NCBI GenBank assembly: GCA_037783545.1
Contig: JBBELK010000380.1
Location: 62,001-126,000, forward strand
Reading direction: 5' to 3'
Source: Henricia sp. BOLD:AAB3569
Lineage: Eukaryota > Echinodermata > Asteroidea > Spinulosida > Echinasteridae
Length of the DNA: 64,000 nt
Shown here: piece by piece, positions 34,942 through 46,100 of the stretch
Numbering within the stretch: position 1 is the stretch's first letter
Layout of the letters: every line of letters starts with the position of its first letter
Translations under genes and position numbers: made by a program
Notes under the pieces: generated by a model
What the model saw: only the letters and a program-made list of their open reading frames with translations
What the model was told of the DNA's origin: nothing
Database searches by the model: none

Positions 34942-36855
34942 TTAAATTATTTTTTGCACGTAAACAAATATCAACAGTGCAACGCCGCTAATCATAGCCC
35001 ATATGTTTTGGGCTAATAGCCCCGTAAACTTGCTTAGTAGATTAAATACCCAACTGGCTAGGCCCCCTAATATCGCCGGCAATGCGGCTAACGCTTTAGC
35101 CCCTAGCTTCTTAAACAAATTTGCTAAGTTTTCTAGTTGGTGTTTTATCCACTCGTTAACGTTTTTTTGGTTTAGTAGGTTGTGATGGGTTGACTGGCTT
35201 GTCTGGCTTGACCGGCTCAACTGGCTCAACTGGCTTGACGGTCGACCCCGAGACTGCGGTTGCAGCACCTCTTACTCCAGCTACTACGCTAGCTATTATC
35301 GTGCTTACCGCTAAAGAAAAAGCGACTAGAACGCTTACGACCGTGACGCCCTGTTCCCTGAATAGAGTTCTAACTTTATCCGCTAGAGTCTTATCTACAT
35401 GCAGCATACGGGCGACCGTAGTTTTAATTCTATTCATCTGGCTCCTCAGCTCTTTAGAATCAGCATCAACTAACTCTAGCCTAGTCGACAAATTTTCAAG
35501 TAAATTTCCTAATTCATTTTTAGTTTTAGAAACGTTTTCCTCTTTAGTTTTTAAAAGCTCTTTTAATTTTTCAACGTCATTTTTGTAACCTTGCATGTCT
35601 TTTACGGGGCCAGAAAGTTTGCCCGTTTTTGCGTCGTACTGGACACGTTTATCCGATGCAGTTGTTGTAAACCTTTCTTCTACCGATTTTATTTGATATT
35701 TTAATTGAACAACCTCATCTTTACTAGCCACCAAATCCTTTTGGACAGCATCAACTTTCCATTGTATTTTCATTAGTTCAAGCGTATTTAATGTTAAGCT
35801 CTCTTTTGTAGTTGCCATTGTATTAGCCGTATTAGCCAAGTCTCTAACTTTATATTTTTTACCTTCGTACGTAATGAATTCTTCATTCGTAAAATCGCCA
35901 GGATCTGTTTGTGAAGATTGATTGTCAGTACGCTCATTAATAAAAGAGGTTTCTTCAATCTCATCTTCGTCAAGGGTTTCGCTGGCGGGGAAAAATAAAT
36001 CTGCATTCAGCGTTCTTTCAAATGCTTCAGACCTAGCTATTAGTTCTTGATTAGTAGCACCGTTTACATCGGTTTCTACAATACCCGTTGCATCAATTAC
36101 GAATTTAATTTCATCCTCGGGGATGCCCAGAGCTCTAGCAAAGCCTTCAAAGTTCTTACTCTTATACGCGTCAAATAATGTTTTACCGGTAAGAGGTTCT
36201 CCACCTCGTTCTGTAATGCGATACATATTTCCTTGCCAAGTAGCATCTATACTTTTGTCTTCATTAACTTCAAACGTTACGTCTGGGTCGTGGGCATATT
36301 TAGTTATTTCTATATACTCATCTATTGCCTTATCTCTAAGAGATTCATCTTCAGTTTCTCTTAATGTTACGTCTACCGAGTCTGCAGTTGTATTTATATC
36401 AGGCTTCCCGGATTCCATAGGCTGTGGTCGTTTTTGGTGGGCCTACTTCGAGACCTAGCCCATCTCGAATAAACGCAGTCCTAGAAGAGTAAGTTTAGAA
36501 TATGGCTTTTTATTATTTTGCGTTAACTGGATGTCTTTATTACCCCACTTTACGTACAGTTTACCACCTGTCTTTAACTTAAATGTATCATAGTCGATCA
36601 TACGCGGTTTATTCTCACCAGCAATGTTATCGTAAAATGCATATACTTGTTGTTTTCTTATTTCTCTAGCAGTACGACTAAGAGTCTGCGAAGTGGTTTC
36701 AGTCGGTGGTCTTGGTCTAACCGCTCTTGTAGCCCTGGTTCTAGCTCATCAAGAGCGTCGTCGTTAACAAATTGTTCTTGATATTCTTCATCTTGGGCCT
36801 CGGCTATTTTCGGGTCTAGCGCGTCCATGGGTATAAATTCACCAGGTTCATCCAT
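34942..36855 (-). pseudogene. Large conserved Polinton coiled-coil/membrane protein
   Basis: About 637 codons from ATG 36855 to 34942 in the order: acidic N-terminus (MDEPGEFIPMDALDPK), a basic/Thr-Ser linker, a globular part with QQVYAFYDNI and KLTLLGLRLFEMG, a globular-acidic part, a long coiled coil (about 35480-35800), then TLADKVRTLFREQGVTVVSV with a hydrophobic helix, a Pro/Lys/Val-rich linker (VEPVEPVKPDKPVNPSQ), and the tail with KALAALPAILGGLASW and a final hydrophobic helix. The KxRTLFREQG and ALPxIxGxxxSW motifs mark a protein repeatedly seen in animal Polintons; its role is unknown. The frame is broken at least three times: near 36740, at 36420-36480, and at an A7 run near 35165. 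Confidence 0.75.
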
Positions 36856-36857
36856 TC

Positions 36858-37426
36858 TTATTTGTTAATACAGCTTAAATTTATTAAATTAAAATATAAC
36901 ATTTTGTATACCGAATTCATTACGTTTGGTGGTAATACACCCTGGGTGGTCAACCAACTCTTTGTAAAGTTAGCGGAAGTCACGAGTACAGTTAGCTTAA
37001 AGACATCCATCAAGTCTACCTTATCTATGTCTACGGATTTCATACCAAACAACTTTTTGCCCAACATTGCGTAACCGATCGTAAACCCCAGTTTACCGCC
37101 GGATTCGTCTCTAATTCAACGTGCAGCTTGGTCTCGTCGTCTAAGTTTAATCTTAATTTGCCTATCCCAAATTTGGGCAACGCAAATTTTACAATCTTGG
37201 TAAAGGCCGTGATTATCGGCAACCCGAGTCCTTTTATCATCTCCGCTCCAATCTTTGTTTCGTATAGTGGTTCGAGTTTAGTCAGCGTCTCGTCGTTCAT
37301 AGCCTCGACTTCCTTTTGCGAGTAGTCTTTACCGAGGTACGATTTAGCTTTACCCGCGGCTACGACCTCCAACATTTTGCTCTTCAAATCCGGCTTTCCT
37401 TCTCTCATTACGCTTTCTAATTCCAT
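36858..37426 (-). pseudogene. Conserved Polinton protein of unknown function
   Basis: ATG at 37426 (MELESVMREGKPDL) is chosen because earlier frame extension has no ATG. The first part has DYSQKEVEAMNDETL and FALPKFGIGKLRLNL; after a one-base frameshift near 37085 it continues with GYAMLGKKLFGMKSVDIDKVDLMDVFKLTV to the stop at 36858. It lies between the packaging ATPase and the large coiled-coil gene on the same strand. I do not recognise a catalytic motif; in particular there is no His-Cys pattern of an adenain-type protease. Confidence 0.5.
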
Positions 37427-37623
37427 TTCAGTTTTAAATATAGACGCTATTTTATTATATAGCTTTTTTACATAATTTAATTCGACGTTTAACTTGAACA
37501 ACTGATAAGTAATTGCAGATAGCAACGTCAATACACCTATCTAGTATAAAGAGTTTATTGCGTTACAACTGTCCATGACCTATAATACCAAACGCAGTTA
37601 TTTACAACGAAAAACGTAATTAT
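37427..37623. other. Intergenic between ATPase and downstream gene
   Basis: About 200 bp of AT-rich DNA with no element recognised. Confidence 0.4.
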
Positions 37624-38244
37624 TTATAGTACGCTATAAGTTACCGGCGGGTCGGTCTTCAATATCAATTTTGTAAACTTTATATTCTTTAACTCGTACT
37701 CTATCTCTTCTAATTTTTCTTTGGGTACTCCTCTATTTTCCTTCATACACTGATTAAAAGATCCCTCGTCCTTGCAATAAAACATGGCTATCCACTCTGT
37801 CTGCTCTCTAAAATCTTTTAGCACGCTGTTGTATTTTTTGGTAAGCAACCAGCAAGAGTGATTGTCGTGTCGCCCGCTCATAGCCAAATTTGACAACTCG
37901 CAATTTTCGCAGTCTTTCAGACTCTTGCGGTATTTTAGGTCTTGTCGAGCGCTGCAGTCGTCGATGATAAACAGCGTGTGAAATCCCTTTAAGACGCTTC
38001 TGTAGGCGCTCAGTGCCTGATTTAAATATAATCTATCCAAGTCGTTTAGCACCACGCACTCGTCGCTCGTTATCCACTCGTAGTTGTAGTATGTCTTGTT
38101 TTTATACACGGTCTGACACAGAATTACTACGTATTCAAAGTTGTCTTTATACGCGCCCGACAGTAAATCTAAAATAAACTTTGTCTTGCCAGATTTCGTT
38201 CTTCCGCATATCAACGCGCAGTGGGGTTCCGTCGGTAGTTTCAT
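37624..38244 (-). CDS. Genome-packaging ATPase (FtsK/HerA, A32-like)
   Basis: Intact 206-codon frame. Walker A GRTKSGKT lies at about residues 15-22, Walker B TLFIIDDC at about 110, and the SGRHDNHSCWLLTKKYN segment that follows is typical of A32-like packaging ATPases of Polintons, virophages and NCLDV. It would pump element DNA into preformed capsids using ATP hydrolysis. The ATG is one base after the capsid-gene stop (38246-38248), so the two are probably co-transcribed. This is one of the few uninterrupted genes of this Polinton. Confidence 0.9.
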   Translation of the reverse strand: MKLPTEPHCALICGRTKSGKTKFILDLLSGAYKDNFEYVVILCQTVYKNKTYYNYEWITSDECVVLNDLDRLYLNQALSAYRSVLKGFHTLFIIDDCSARQDLKYRKSLKDCENCELSNLAMSGRHDNHSCWLLTKKYNSVLKDFREQTEWIAMFYCKDEGSFNQCMKENRGVPKEKLEEIEYELKNIKFTKLILKTDPPVTYSVL

Positions 38245-38245
38245 T

Positions 38246-38537
38246 TTAATATTGAAGACTATTAAATCTACCCTCTCTAATTACTAAATGAGAGTCCATA
38301 ATCAAATAGATATAGCACTTTAATTGACCGGTCGTTTCATCGGCCGACGTAAGCTCAATTTGGATACCGCCGCCGTGAGAGCCAATGTGCCTGCCGCTTC
38401 CGTGAGCCGAGTTGTCGTCGGAAGTCCTGAAATCGAGCCAAATTAAAGGGCGTATTTGTCGGTCAGGTACTGGACCATCGGGATAGGAATCATTTATACG
38501 TATTTCGACACGGCCGTCGGCATATGCGTTCCCGGGG
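38246..38537 (-). pseudogene. Major capsid protein, C-terminal part
   Basis: About 97 codons to the TAA at 38246, with IRPLIWLDFRTSDDNSAHGS and the final LVIREGRFNSLQY, matching the end of the double-jelly-roll major capsid protein of animal Polintons. It is separated from the rest of the gene (40605-41595) by the MULE-like insertion at 38538-40604. On the minus strand, upstream frame extension into the insertion is spurious. Confidence 0.85.
38529..38537. repeat. 9-bp target-site duplication (left)
   Basis: TTCCCGGGG, repeated exactly at 40605-40613 on the far side of the insertion; one extra G follows on the left side. Confidence 0.85.
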
Positions 38538-40604
38538 GCGCATTTTTTTTTACACCACTGCGAGGGGTAATCCTTCGTTACAGCGCACGTACAAAGACTA
38601 CGAAAAGGTCGCGCATGCGTAATAAGCCCCATAAGCCAATGATTGCAAACCGCGTGTCTGTCGACGATGATATCGGTGACTTTTCACTGATACCGGTGAT
38701 TTTTTACCACAGAAAAAAATGAGGGGTAGCCGATCTTGGCTTCGAGATCTTGTATGCAAAACATACTTTATAATGATACTACACGTAGGCTGAAAAATAT
38801 GTGTTCCCTGTGAAAGTCTTCTATATTTTCCCACCCTCAACGGGGTTTTTCCATTATATCAAATATGCACCTACTGACATGACTGATGCTTTTACTGAGT
38901 AATTTTTAAAGAATTTTACAATTCTCAACATCAGAATTTTCGGAGTATTTAGAAGAAGTGATTGAAAAAGTGTTTGGAGGAAAGTTTGAAAAGTGACTTT
39001 AGGTAACAAAAAGTGCTTCAAGGGGCAAATTATAGTGTTTAAAAAAAACATGTAATCAAAAAATGTTTCGAAAGAACGATCGAAACGTCGTTACGAAAGA
39101 ACGATCGAAACGTCGTTTCGAAAGAACGACCGAAATGTCGTTTCGAAAGAACGACCGAAACGTAGTTTCGAAAGATTGATCGAAACGTCGTTTCGAAAGA
39201 ACGACCGAAAAGTCGTTTCGAAAGAACGACCGAAACGTCGTTTCGAAAGAACGATCGAAACGCGCGTTTTGAAAGAACGACCGAAACGTAGTTTCAAAAG
39301 ATTGATCGAAACGTAGTTTCGAAAGATTGATCGAAACGTCGTTTCGAAAGAACGACCGAAAAGTCGTTTCGAAAGAACGACCGAAACGTCGTTTCAAAAG
39401 AACGATCGAAACGCGCGTTTTGAAAGAACGACCGAAACGTCGTTTCGAAAGAACGATCGAAACGCGCGTTTTGAAAGAACGACCGAAACGTAGTTTCGAA
39501 AGAACGATCGAAACGCGCGTTTTGAAAGAACGACCGAAACGTAGTTTCAAAAGATTGATCGAAACGTAGTTTCGAAAGATTGATCGAAACGTCGTTTCGA
39601 AAGAACGACCGAAAAGTCGTTTCGAAAGAACGACCGAAACGTCGTTTCGAAAGAACGATCGAAACGCGCGTTTTGAAAGAACGACCGAAACGTAGTTTCA
39701 AAAGATTGATCGAAACGTAGTTTCGAAAGATTGATCGAAACGTCGTTTCGAAAGAACGACCGACAAGTCGTTTCGAAAGAACGACCGAAACGTCGTTTCA
39801 AAAGAACGATCGAAACGCGCGTTTTGAAAGAACGACCGAAACGTAGTTTCGAAAGAACGATCGAAACGCGCGTTTTGAAAGAACGACCGAAACGTAGTTT
39901 CGAAAAATTGATCGAAACGTCGTTTCGAAAGAACGACCGAAAAGTCGTTTCGAAAGAACGACCGAAACGTCGTTTCGAAAGAACGATCGAAACGTTTTGA
40001 AAGAACGATCGAAACGCGTTTCGAAAGATTGATCAAAACGTTGTTTCGAAAGAACGATCAAAACGTTTTGAAAGGACGATCGAAACGCGCATTTCGAAAG
40101 AACGACCGAAACGTCGTTTCGAAAGAACGATCGAAACGCGTTTCGATAGAATGATCGAAACGTGTTTCAAGGGAATTCGAAAGAGAAAAAAAAAATTGGA
40201 AACAGAGTTACGTTATACATGGAGGAAGGAAATGCCTTAGGCATATGGCTTATACATACTTTTAGGGACTGTTGTCGATCGATGTTGTTTTTTTTTTACA
40301 CAAATATTTCAGCATTCATTCAACATAAAAAACATGCACTGATCCTTTGGCATTTTGATATGTATGCAGTTCTTCTTCTTTTTCCTTTCTAAGAAATGAT
40401 GAAATTTATCTTATTATAATACATGTACAGTACGTATGTATACGTACGTACGTAGCGCACACAATCTACATGCACACAGATCCATGTACACGTAGCATTG
40501 TATAGCACATGTATACGTACGGGGAACTTTAGTCTCTTCACCAGCAGTGAAATGGTGCGTTTTCTGCCAAATTCCCCTCGCAGTGGTGTAAAAAAAAAAT
40601 GCGC
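38538..40604. mobile_element. MULE-like (Rehavkus-type?) element with internal minisatellite
   Basis: 2,067-bp insertion in the capsid gene. Termini GCGCATTTTTTTTTACACC-ACTGCGAGGGG and the reverse complement form a TIR of about 30 bp, flanked by exact 9-bp TTCCCGGGG copies. A 9-bp duplication is characteristic of Mutator-like transposons. Internal long minisatellites are, as I recall, a feature of the Rehavkus group, so that assignment is tentative. No transposase is encoded; more than half of the element is the tandem array at 39060-40170. Confidence 0.8.
39060..40170. repeat. Minisatellite array of about 25/26-bp units
   Basis: Some 40 units of the type GAAAGAACGACCGAAACGTC followed by GTTTC, alternating with GAAAGAACGATCGAAACGCG followed by CGTTTT. 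A 25+26 bp pair makes 51 bp, which explains open frames with 17-residue protein repeats on both strands; these are not genes. Units contain nested self-complementary words (TTTCGAAA, GAAACG/CGTTTC). Copy 2 of the array (50430-51255) is about 280 bp shorter. Confidence 0.95.
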
Positions 40605-41595
40605 TTCCCGGGGCGTCCACAAAGTACTTGCAAATCTCGCCAAAGTGTTGATCGCGCCTCAACTCTGGGACGTACAACGCTTCCGGCATTCCCTCGACTT
40701 GAACTTTTACTTTAGTCAAGTCTGGGTTATAACTGTTTTGCGGGTTCTTGTCGGTCAAGTCTTTGAAAATTAAAAACACGCCCTTTAAGCTCTTGACGTT
40801 GGTGTTAATGTTAAGAGTCCACGCGTTGTCCGTTTTATTTAGAATCTTTTCGTATTGGCGGTGGACTCTGTCGAAATAAAAAGAAACTCCACTCTTTTAC
40901 CTGCTTTTAATTTGACTAGCTAGTCTAGAATCATTTATTACTTCATACTGCAATTTCAAGTGAGTAATCTTGTAAGTCGCGGCGTCGTCGGTAGACTTTA
41001 CGACTCTAGAGTGATCGTTCCACTTTATGGCAAACGACAGTTTACCCTCTAATCCACTCGGGTAAAATGGGTGATGGTCGGTTAAAATTCCAATGTCTAA
41101 CGGAATGGCGTAAAACTTGCCGTAAGTGTTTGTCACCGCCACGTCGCCATTGTTTGTTTTTACCGCGTCGTCGGCTTCTGTCCTGAGTTTAGTTACGTTT
41201 TCTTTTTCAATACCAAAAAGACTCAAATTATTTTGGTGATGCGATAGCCAGTGATCTTTATAAGACTGATAGACGTCGTCATCGTCCAAGTTGTAAATCT
41301 CGTTGCCGTTCATGGAAATTCTCATCTGCTTTATGATATTACGAGACACGTTGTTGTAAAGAGTTTTGTTATCGTCCGTGTCGCTATTTAATACTATTCT
41401 AAATATCAACAATGCCGTACCCGGAATTAACACGTCGTCGTTGGTTAATTTGGGGAAATCTAGATTAAAAGTACTGCCGGCGCTCGCGGTCTCGGCAGAT
41501 ACCTCGGCGCAAATTAACCTTCTCTGGCCTTTAATAGAATTTGGGTTTTTGATTTCTCTGTAAGGATCAATTTTCTCTCCAAAGTGCTTATTCAT
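40605..41595 (-). pseudogene. Major capsid protein, N-terminal and central part
   Basis: About 330 codons from ATG 41595 (MNKHFGEKIDPYREI). Recognisable Polinton capsid signatures are DVLIPGTALLIFRIVL, IIKQMRISMNGNEIYNLDDD, HHQNNLSLFGIEKENVTKL, LDIGILTDHHPFYPSG and then SLKGVFLIFKDLTDKN. It forms double-jelly-roll hexons of the icosahedral particle. There is one in-frame TAA at 40897-40899 with the same phase continuing on both sides, also present in copy 2. The frame then enters the MULE-like insertion at 40604 and resumes at 38537. Total coding length without the insertion is about 427 codons, plausible for this capsid family. The 60-bp divergent gap to the plus-strand gene at 41656 is AT-rich. 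Confidence 0.9.
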
Positions 41596-41655
41596 CTTTA
41601 TTTTACTATATAATAATGATAATTTTATATTTAAATTGTTACCGCTTTAATTAAA
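41596..41655. promoter_or_regulatory. Divergent promoter between capsid and small membrane gene
   Basis: 60 bp, almost entirely A/T (TACTATATAATAATGATAAT), separating two ATGs facing away from each other. Preserved identically in copy 2 (52683-52742). Bidirectional promoter inferred. Confidence 0.5.
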
Positions 41656-42079
41656 ATGGCGTCGATAGCGATGATGGTTGGTGGAGCCGTATTGAATGCG
41701 GTTGCATTTGCGGGATCAAATTTCTTGTTTTCTAAACTTGGGAAAGACGGCGGAGAACTTAAACGACACGACTTGGCGTTAGAACAACTTACTACCGCTA
41801 AGCAGCAATTTGAAAAGAGCCGCTTAAAATATTTGGATTACTTAAACGACCGGCTTAAAAAAGAAGCTCACGCTCAGCGTACTTTTAGCGACGTCGACGA
41901 GGCGCTGTACGAGTACAACCAGCTCACCGGCGAAGATAAAAAAAATGCCGGTAGGGTTAACTCGCGAGCCGAGATTGTCCGACTTTTACGCCAAGCCAGA
42001 ACACGTAAAAGACAGAGAGCTAGTATTTATCGTGGGCGGTCTGGGTTTACTGACATTTTTGGTTTACAAATATATCTAA
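41656..42079 (+). pseudogene. Small Polinton membrane protein (frameshifted at A8)
   Basis: Starts MASIAMMVGGAVLNAVAFAG (hydrophobic N-helix), continues with FSKLGKDGGELKRHDLALEQ and a charged helix to YNQLTGED. A run of eight As at 41938-41945 then shifts the phase. In the other phase the sequence continues with EPRLSDFYAKPEHVKDRELV and a C-terminal hydrophobic helix (GGLGLLTFLVYKYI) to TAA at 42079, which is the conserved ending of this Polinton family. The alternative open ending in the first phase is the artefact. About 140 residues with membrane helices at both ends; function unknown. Confidence 0.75.
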
Positions 42080-42093
42080 ATTAAATAGAGACT

Positions 42094-43086
42094 ATGAACG
42101 ACAAGAAATTTGCCAAGTTGTATTACGGGCCAAGGGGGTACTGGAAGGGTGATGGTGCGGTTAAAAAATTAGCTAAAAAAGCAAAGACGAATGAAGAAGA
42201 ATCTAAAAATTGGTTGCGCAAACAAGCAATGTGGCAAATTTATCTGCCCCCTCCGACGTATATACCTAGGCCTACTTCTTTAAATTCTAGTTACGGCGTA
42301 CCAAACGTCGTGCATCAAGCCGACTTGTTGTTTTTACCCTACGACAAGGTTAAGTCTAAAACCTTTAAATACGCGTTGACGGTCGTGGACGTCGCGAGTA
42401 GATATAAAGAAGCCGAGCCGCTAACGTCTAAGACCGCGGATCAAGTTGCCGACGCCATTAACAAAATTTATAAGCGATCGCCTTTGACGTGGCCAAAGAT
42501 TATTAAAGTAGACCCGGGTAGAGAGTTTATGGGTAGTTTTAGCGCGCTCATGAGTAAAAATGGCGCTATAGTACAACGCGGCATACCCGGTCTACATCGA
42601 GCCCAGGGTATAGTAGAGAGATTCAACAGGTCATTGGCCGAGGTATTATTCGGTCATCAATACTCGGAAGAAATGCTCGACCCAAAGTCTAGAAATACAG
42701 AGTGGGTAAAGAGACTGCCCGACGTAATCAAAGCTATGAATGACGAGGTGACGCGTTTAATCGGTAAGAAGCCTATAGACGCCATTAAATTAAAGCGAGT
42801 CGAACAAACGCCCGCCGCCCCCGGCGTTAAAGAGACGCCATTAAAAATTGGTAAAGATTCAGTCAGGTATATGTATCAACCGGGTGAGTCATCAGAGGGT
42901 GGTGAAAGGAGGCGAGCGACTGATCCCATATGGTCTCTTCAAACGTTTACGATTAAAGAGTACACGCGCACGCGCGGTCAACCAATCTTGTATTATTTAA
43001 ACGACCCCGCTCCAAAAAGGTCTTTTGTCAAACAAGAGCTTCAAGTAGTGCCCGCGGGCACGGAGCTGCCACCCTCTGTAGAGTAG
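42094..43086 (+). CDS. Polinton integrase (retroviral-type DDE)
   Basis: Intact 330-codon frame. The N-terminal region YYGPRGYWKGDGAVKKLA...WLRKQAMWQ is typical of Polinton integrases. The RNase-H-fold core has HQADLLF (first Asp, about residue 70), VDPGREFMGS (second Asp) and GIVERFN (Glu, 34 residues between). The C-terminal part has VRYMYQPGES and RRATDPIWSLQTF (SH3/chromo-like DNA-binding tail). It would cut and join element ends to host DNA, giving the short duplication seen here as CATGG. It starts 15 bp after the small membrane gene and converges on the polymerase gene across a 95-bp gap. Copy 2 carries a TGA near the C-terminus and is truncated. Confidence 0.95.
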   Translation: MNDKKFAKLYYGPRGYWKGDGAVKKLAKKAKTNEEESKNWLRKQAMWQIYLPPPTYIPRPTSLNSSYGVPNVVHQADLLFLPYDKVKSKTFKYALTVVDVASRYKEAEPLTSKTADQVADAINKIYKRSPLTWPKIIKVDPGREFMGSFSALMSKNGAIVQRGIPGLHRAQGIVERFNRSLAEVLFGHQYSEEMLDPKSRNTEWVKRLPDVIKAMNDEVTRLIGKKPIDAIKLKRVEQTPAAPGVKETPLKIGKDSVRYMYQPGESSEGGERRRATDPIWSLQTFTIKEYTRTRGQPILYYLNDPAPKRSFVKQELQVVPAGTELPPSVE

Positions 43087-43181
43087 TGTCCGTACGCTAG
43101 GGTATTTATGCCGTCGTTTAAAAGAAATCTCTTTGTATCCAGAGGCGAAATTGCTAACTTATTCTGAGTGATCGAGTAAAT

Positions 43182-46100
43182 TTAATGCGTTTCGTTCTTT
43201 AAAATGTTTTGTTTTTCGTAAACCAGAGTAGATTTAAATAGAGATTTTGTGTACAAGTCTAGCGTCAGGTTGTCTCTGACCACCGCCTTTTTAATGCCTT
43301 TTGCCTTTTTAATGACGTCTCGCTCTGTCCGAATGGCATACAGTTTAGGTCTTATGCACACCGCCTCTATAATCTGTTGACCCGCGACCTCGTCTTTAAA
43401 TTTGCCTATGACCTTTTTGTTGGTATTGTCGTACAGCTCGTGATCCTCCGGATAATTTGAAAAGTCGTACAAGTGCTTATACTTGGCCATGTCGGCGTAC
43501 ACGTCGTCAGTTTTAATTTCCAAGAGAAGGTTGTCGGTGTCTGTGTACACTAGGCTCGCGTTATCTTTGTACTTCGTCTTCAAATGATTGTAATAAAAGT
43601 CGTACATTAACGTTTTCGACGAGTCGAGGATAGTCATGCCGCAGTAGATTGGCTTGTCCAGTACCGTCTTTGCCCTATACATGTTGACCATGGCCAATTT
43701 GCAGTCATCAAAGACGGTAGTAGATTCGTAATTCGGTAGCGAGCACATTTTAGAAAGCTTCTTTTCATCTTCTAATCTGACTAGCTCCGAGTTTAGTCGA
43801 TTACGCACGTTTTCCATGGTCTTGCCAAAGACCGAATTGTTCATCAGCTTGAAAAAGTCTTTTTCAAAATCCGATTTTGAATCTTTGCGTAGCTGAGTGT
43901 TTTTGTCGATGTACGACTTCATCCAAGCAGTTTGCTTGAACGATTCTGCGAATCTTCGTCAACTTTAATCCGAGGTTGAGATACAGTTTTAGAGTCTGAT
44001 AATGAACTACGTATTTGGTTCTATTTTTCAGAGTGCACGTTAATTTGTCGACGTCGGGTGGTGATAAGTCGTTTTTCTCGATTAGTCGTCGTTGGTAATC
44101 CGAAAACCACTCTTGAGAGACGTTCAAGTTTTCCGGAGCTAGAGGATAGTCGTTGTGTTTATCGTGTAATTCTTTTGGATATTCCAAGTCTACTTCCAAA
44201 ATGTATCCCCTCTCGGATTGAGCTTCCAATATTTTTAGTACGTCTTCCGTAAAGAATTTAATCTTTCTGTCGGTAAGCCATTTAAAGTCGCCGACTGGCA
44301 GCGGTTGAGACATTGCCCACCCGTACAGATTATTGGCGTCCAAATATTGTATAAACGTGCTCGGTTTACTCTCGTCGTAATCCTGCAAGTACTTGTTGTT
44401 TGCTCTTACGTATCTCTTGGAACCGACGCTAGAAATTCCACCCCTTATCCCAGCTCAACAAAAAGATACATGTCGTAATCCGTCAGTAGTTCTAGTTGGG
44501 CCTTTGAATGTTTGAGCAGGGCATCCCAGCTGAGGCCCGGCGATGTAAAGTAATTGGCTGGGTCTAACCCGTAGTGCTCTAGGCAAGTCTGTCTAAAGTT
44601 TTGGAAAATGTCCGCCAACAATAGCGTGTCGGTCTGTACGTATAGGTCGTGATATTCACCCATATTAGAGATTTCAAATTCCCGCCAAGCTCTTTGAGCG
44701 TGCAAGTAGTCCTCGTCGGATACATTACCGTTGTTTAACTTGCTATATAATTTTAATTTTGGCGGTAATTTAGTCTCTTTAAATTTGTCGAAAGAGTCCA
44801 TGTACTCGTAAGGATAAACACCCTTTTTCAAGATCAACTTGAATTTTTCTTCGTCTTGAGTTAGAGTTTTGAGCAAGTTAAATTGCTCGCTAGGGAATAT
44901 CTTACTAAGCTTATCTAGAGAGCTAGCTAAAAAGTGAAACGAGTCGACAAATCTCAGTTGACCTAGAGAAAACGAAATGTATTTTTCGGAAGTCTTTGGT
45001 ATACAAAAAATGTCTCCGCTAAATTCAGAAATTCCTTGCATGAGTAAGTGCGCGTCGTAATTTTCCAAATTATGAAAAAAGACTGTTATTTTAGTTATTT
45101 TTGGTTTGATGGAGAGTTTAAGATTACAAGCGTTGTGGGCCGCGCCCCTAAAGTTACCGGTTATATGACAGTGGTCTCTCACCTTTGAGAATGACTGAGT
45201 TTCCTTTTGGCAATTTTCACACCAGTAAATCTCTTTACCATTCCGTTTTATTTTCTTTGACTTTGGTAACTCACACGTGCACTTTGATGGGTCTAGGTGC
45301 CTGATTGGGTACTCGCAAATCCAACAATTTTTTGACTCGTTAAATTTTGCCTCGTCTTCTTTCGTGTAGATCAAGCAATTTTTCAACCGCGTTTTCGCCC
45401 CTATAATATTTTTTACTGAGTAGATGTCCGTCGTGTCTGACTACTACGTAAGACCACCCGCAAGCCACGTGTTTTAATGGTAGCGTTGCCCGCTTTTTCT
45501 TTATGAGACACGATGAGAGATTCAAAGTCTGCGTAAATTACAAACGGAGTCGGCATTTTATGCTGAGTGTTTTTAAATTTTATAACGTCCCGTCTACGAT
45601 TGTATCTATCCAATTCCGTAGACGTCATGACTATTCTGCTAGCCTTTTGTTGAACGCCTCGGCAATCAATGTTATGCTTGTCTAATATCGTTTGACTGCT
45701 AAAATGCTGCAGACAGCGTGGGCAAACGGGTTTCTTTTCTTTATGCTTGGTCTCGCTGAATAGTAGTTTATTTAGATTTTTGATCCAGCAGTAATGATTT
45801 TTATCACCGTCTGAGTATAGCAACAAGTCAACAACCTCGCCCGACTCGCTTTCCGTAATGTATAGCGGGTATATGCCATTCTTTTCGTCGTAACCAAACA
45901 CGTTAATGTTCAAGTCGTTTTGTTTTTCAATCTTGTAGATTTGACTTATCGGCGTTGGGAAAACTATGCCTCTAAAATGTAATCCGTCGTCTTCTTTGTA
46001 AATATCCATCCTCTGATACCTTATTTTATACGTGGGCTCATTCATTACGCTTGTTTTTACTTTATCTTTAAATTTTCCTAGAGCCGCCCTCAAAGACCAG

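Noticed and set aside
38538..38632. Upstream part of the frame ending at 38246 (MGLITHARPF...)
   Set aside because: It reads into the MULE-like element TIR; the capsid part starts only at 38537.
39056..40061. Long Arg/Phe/Ser repeat proteins on both strands in 39-40 kb and 50.2-51.2 kb
   Set aside because: They are translations of a 25/26-bp minisatellite whose double unit is 51 bp; several phases and both strands are open equally.
39060..40170. CRISPR-like array
   Set aside because: Units are contiguous without unique spacers, in a eukaryotic transposon.
40389..40604. Downstream extensions of the capsid frame (GSAFFFYTTARG...)
   Set aside because: Translation of the inserted element's TIR and interior; not capsid sequence.
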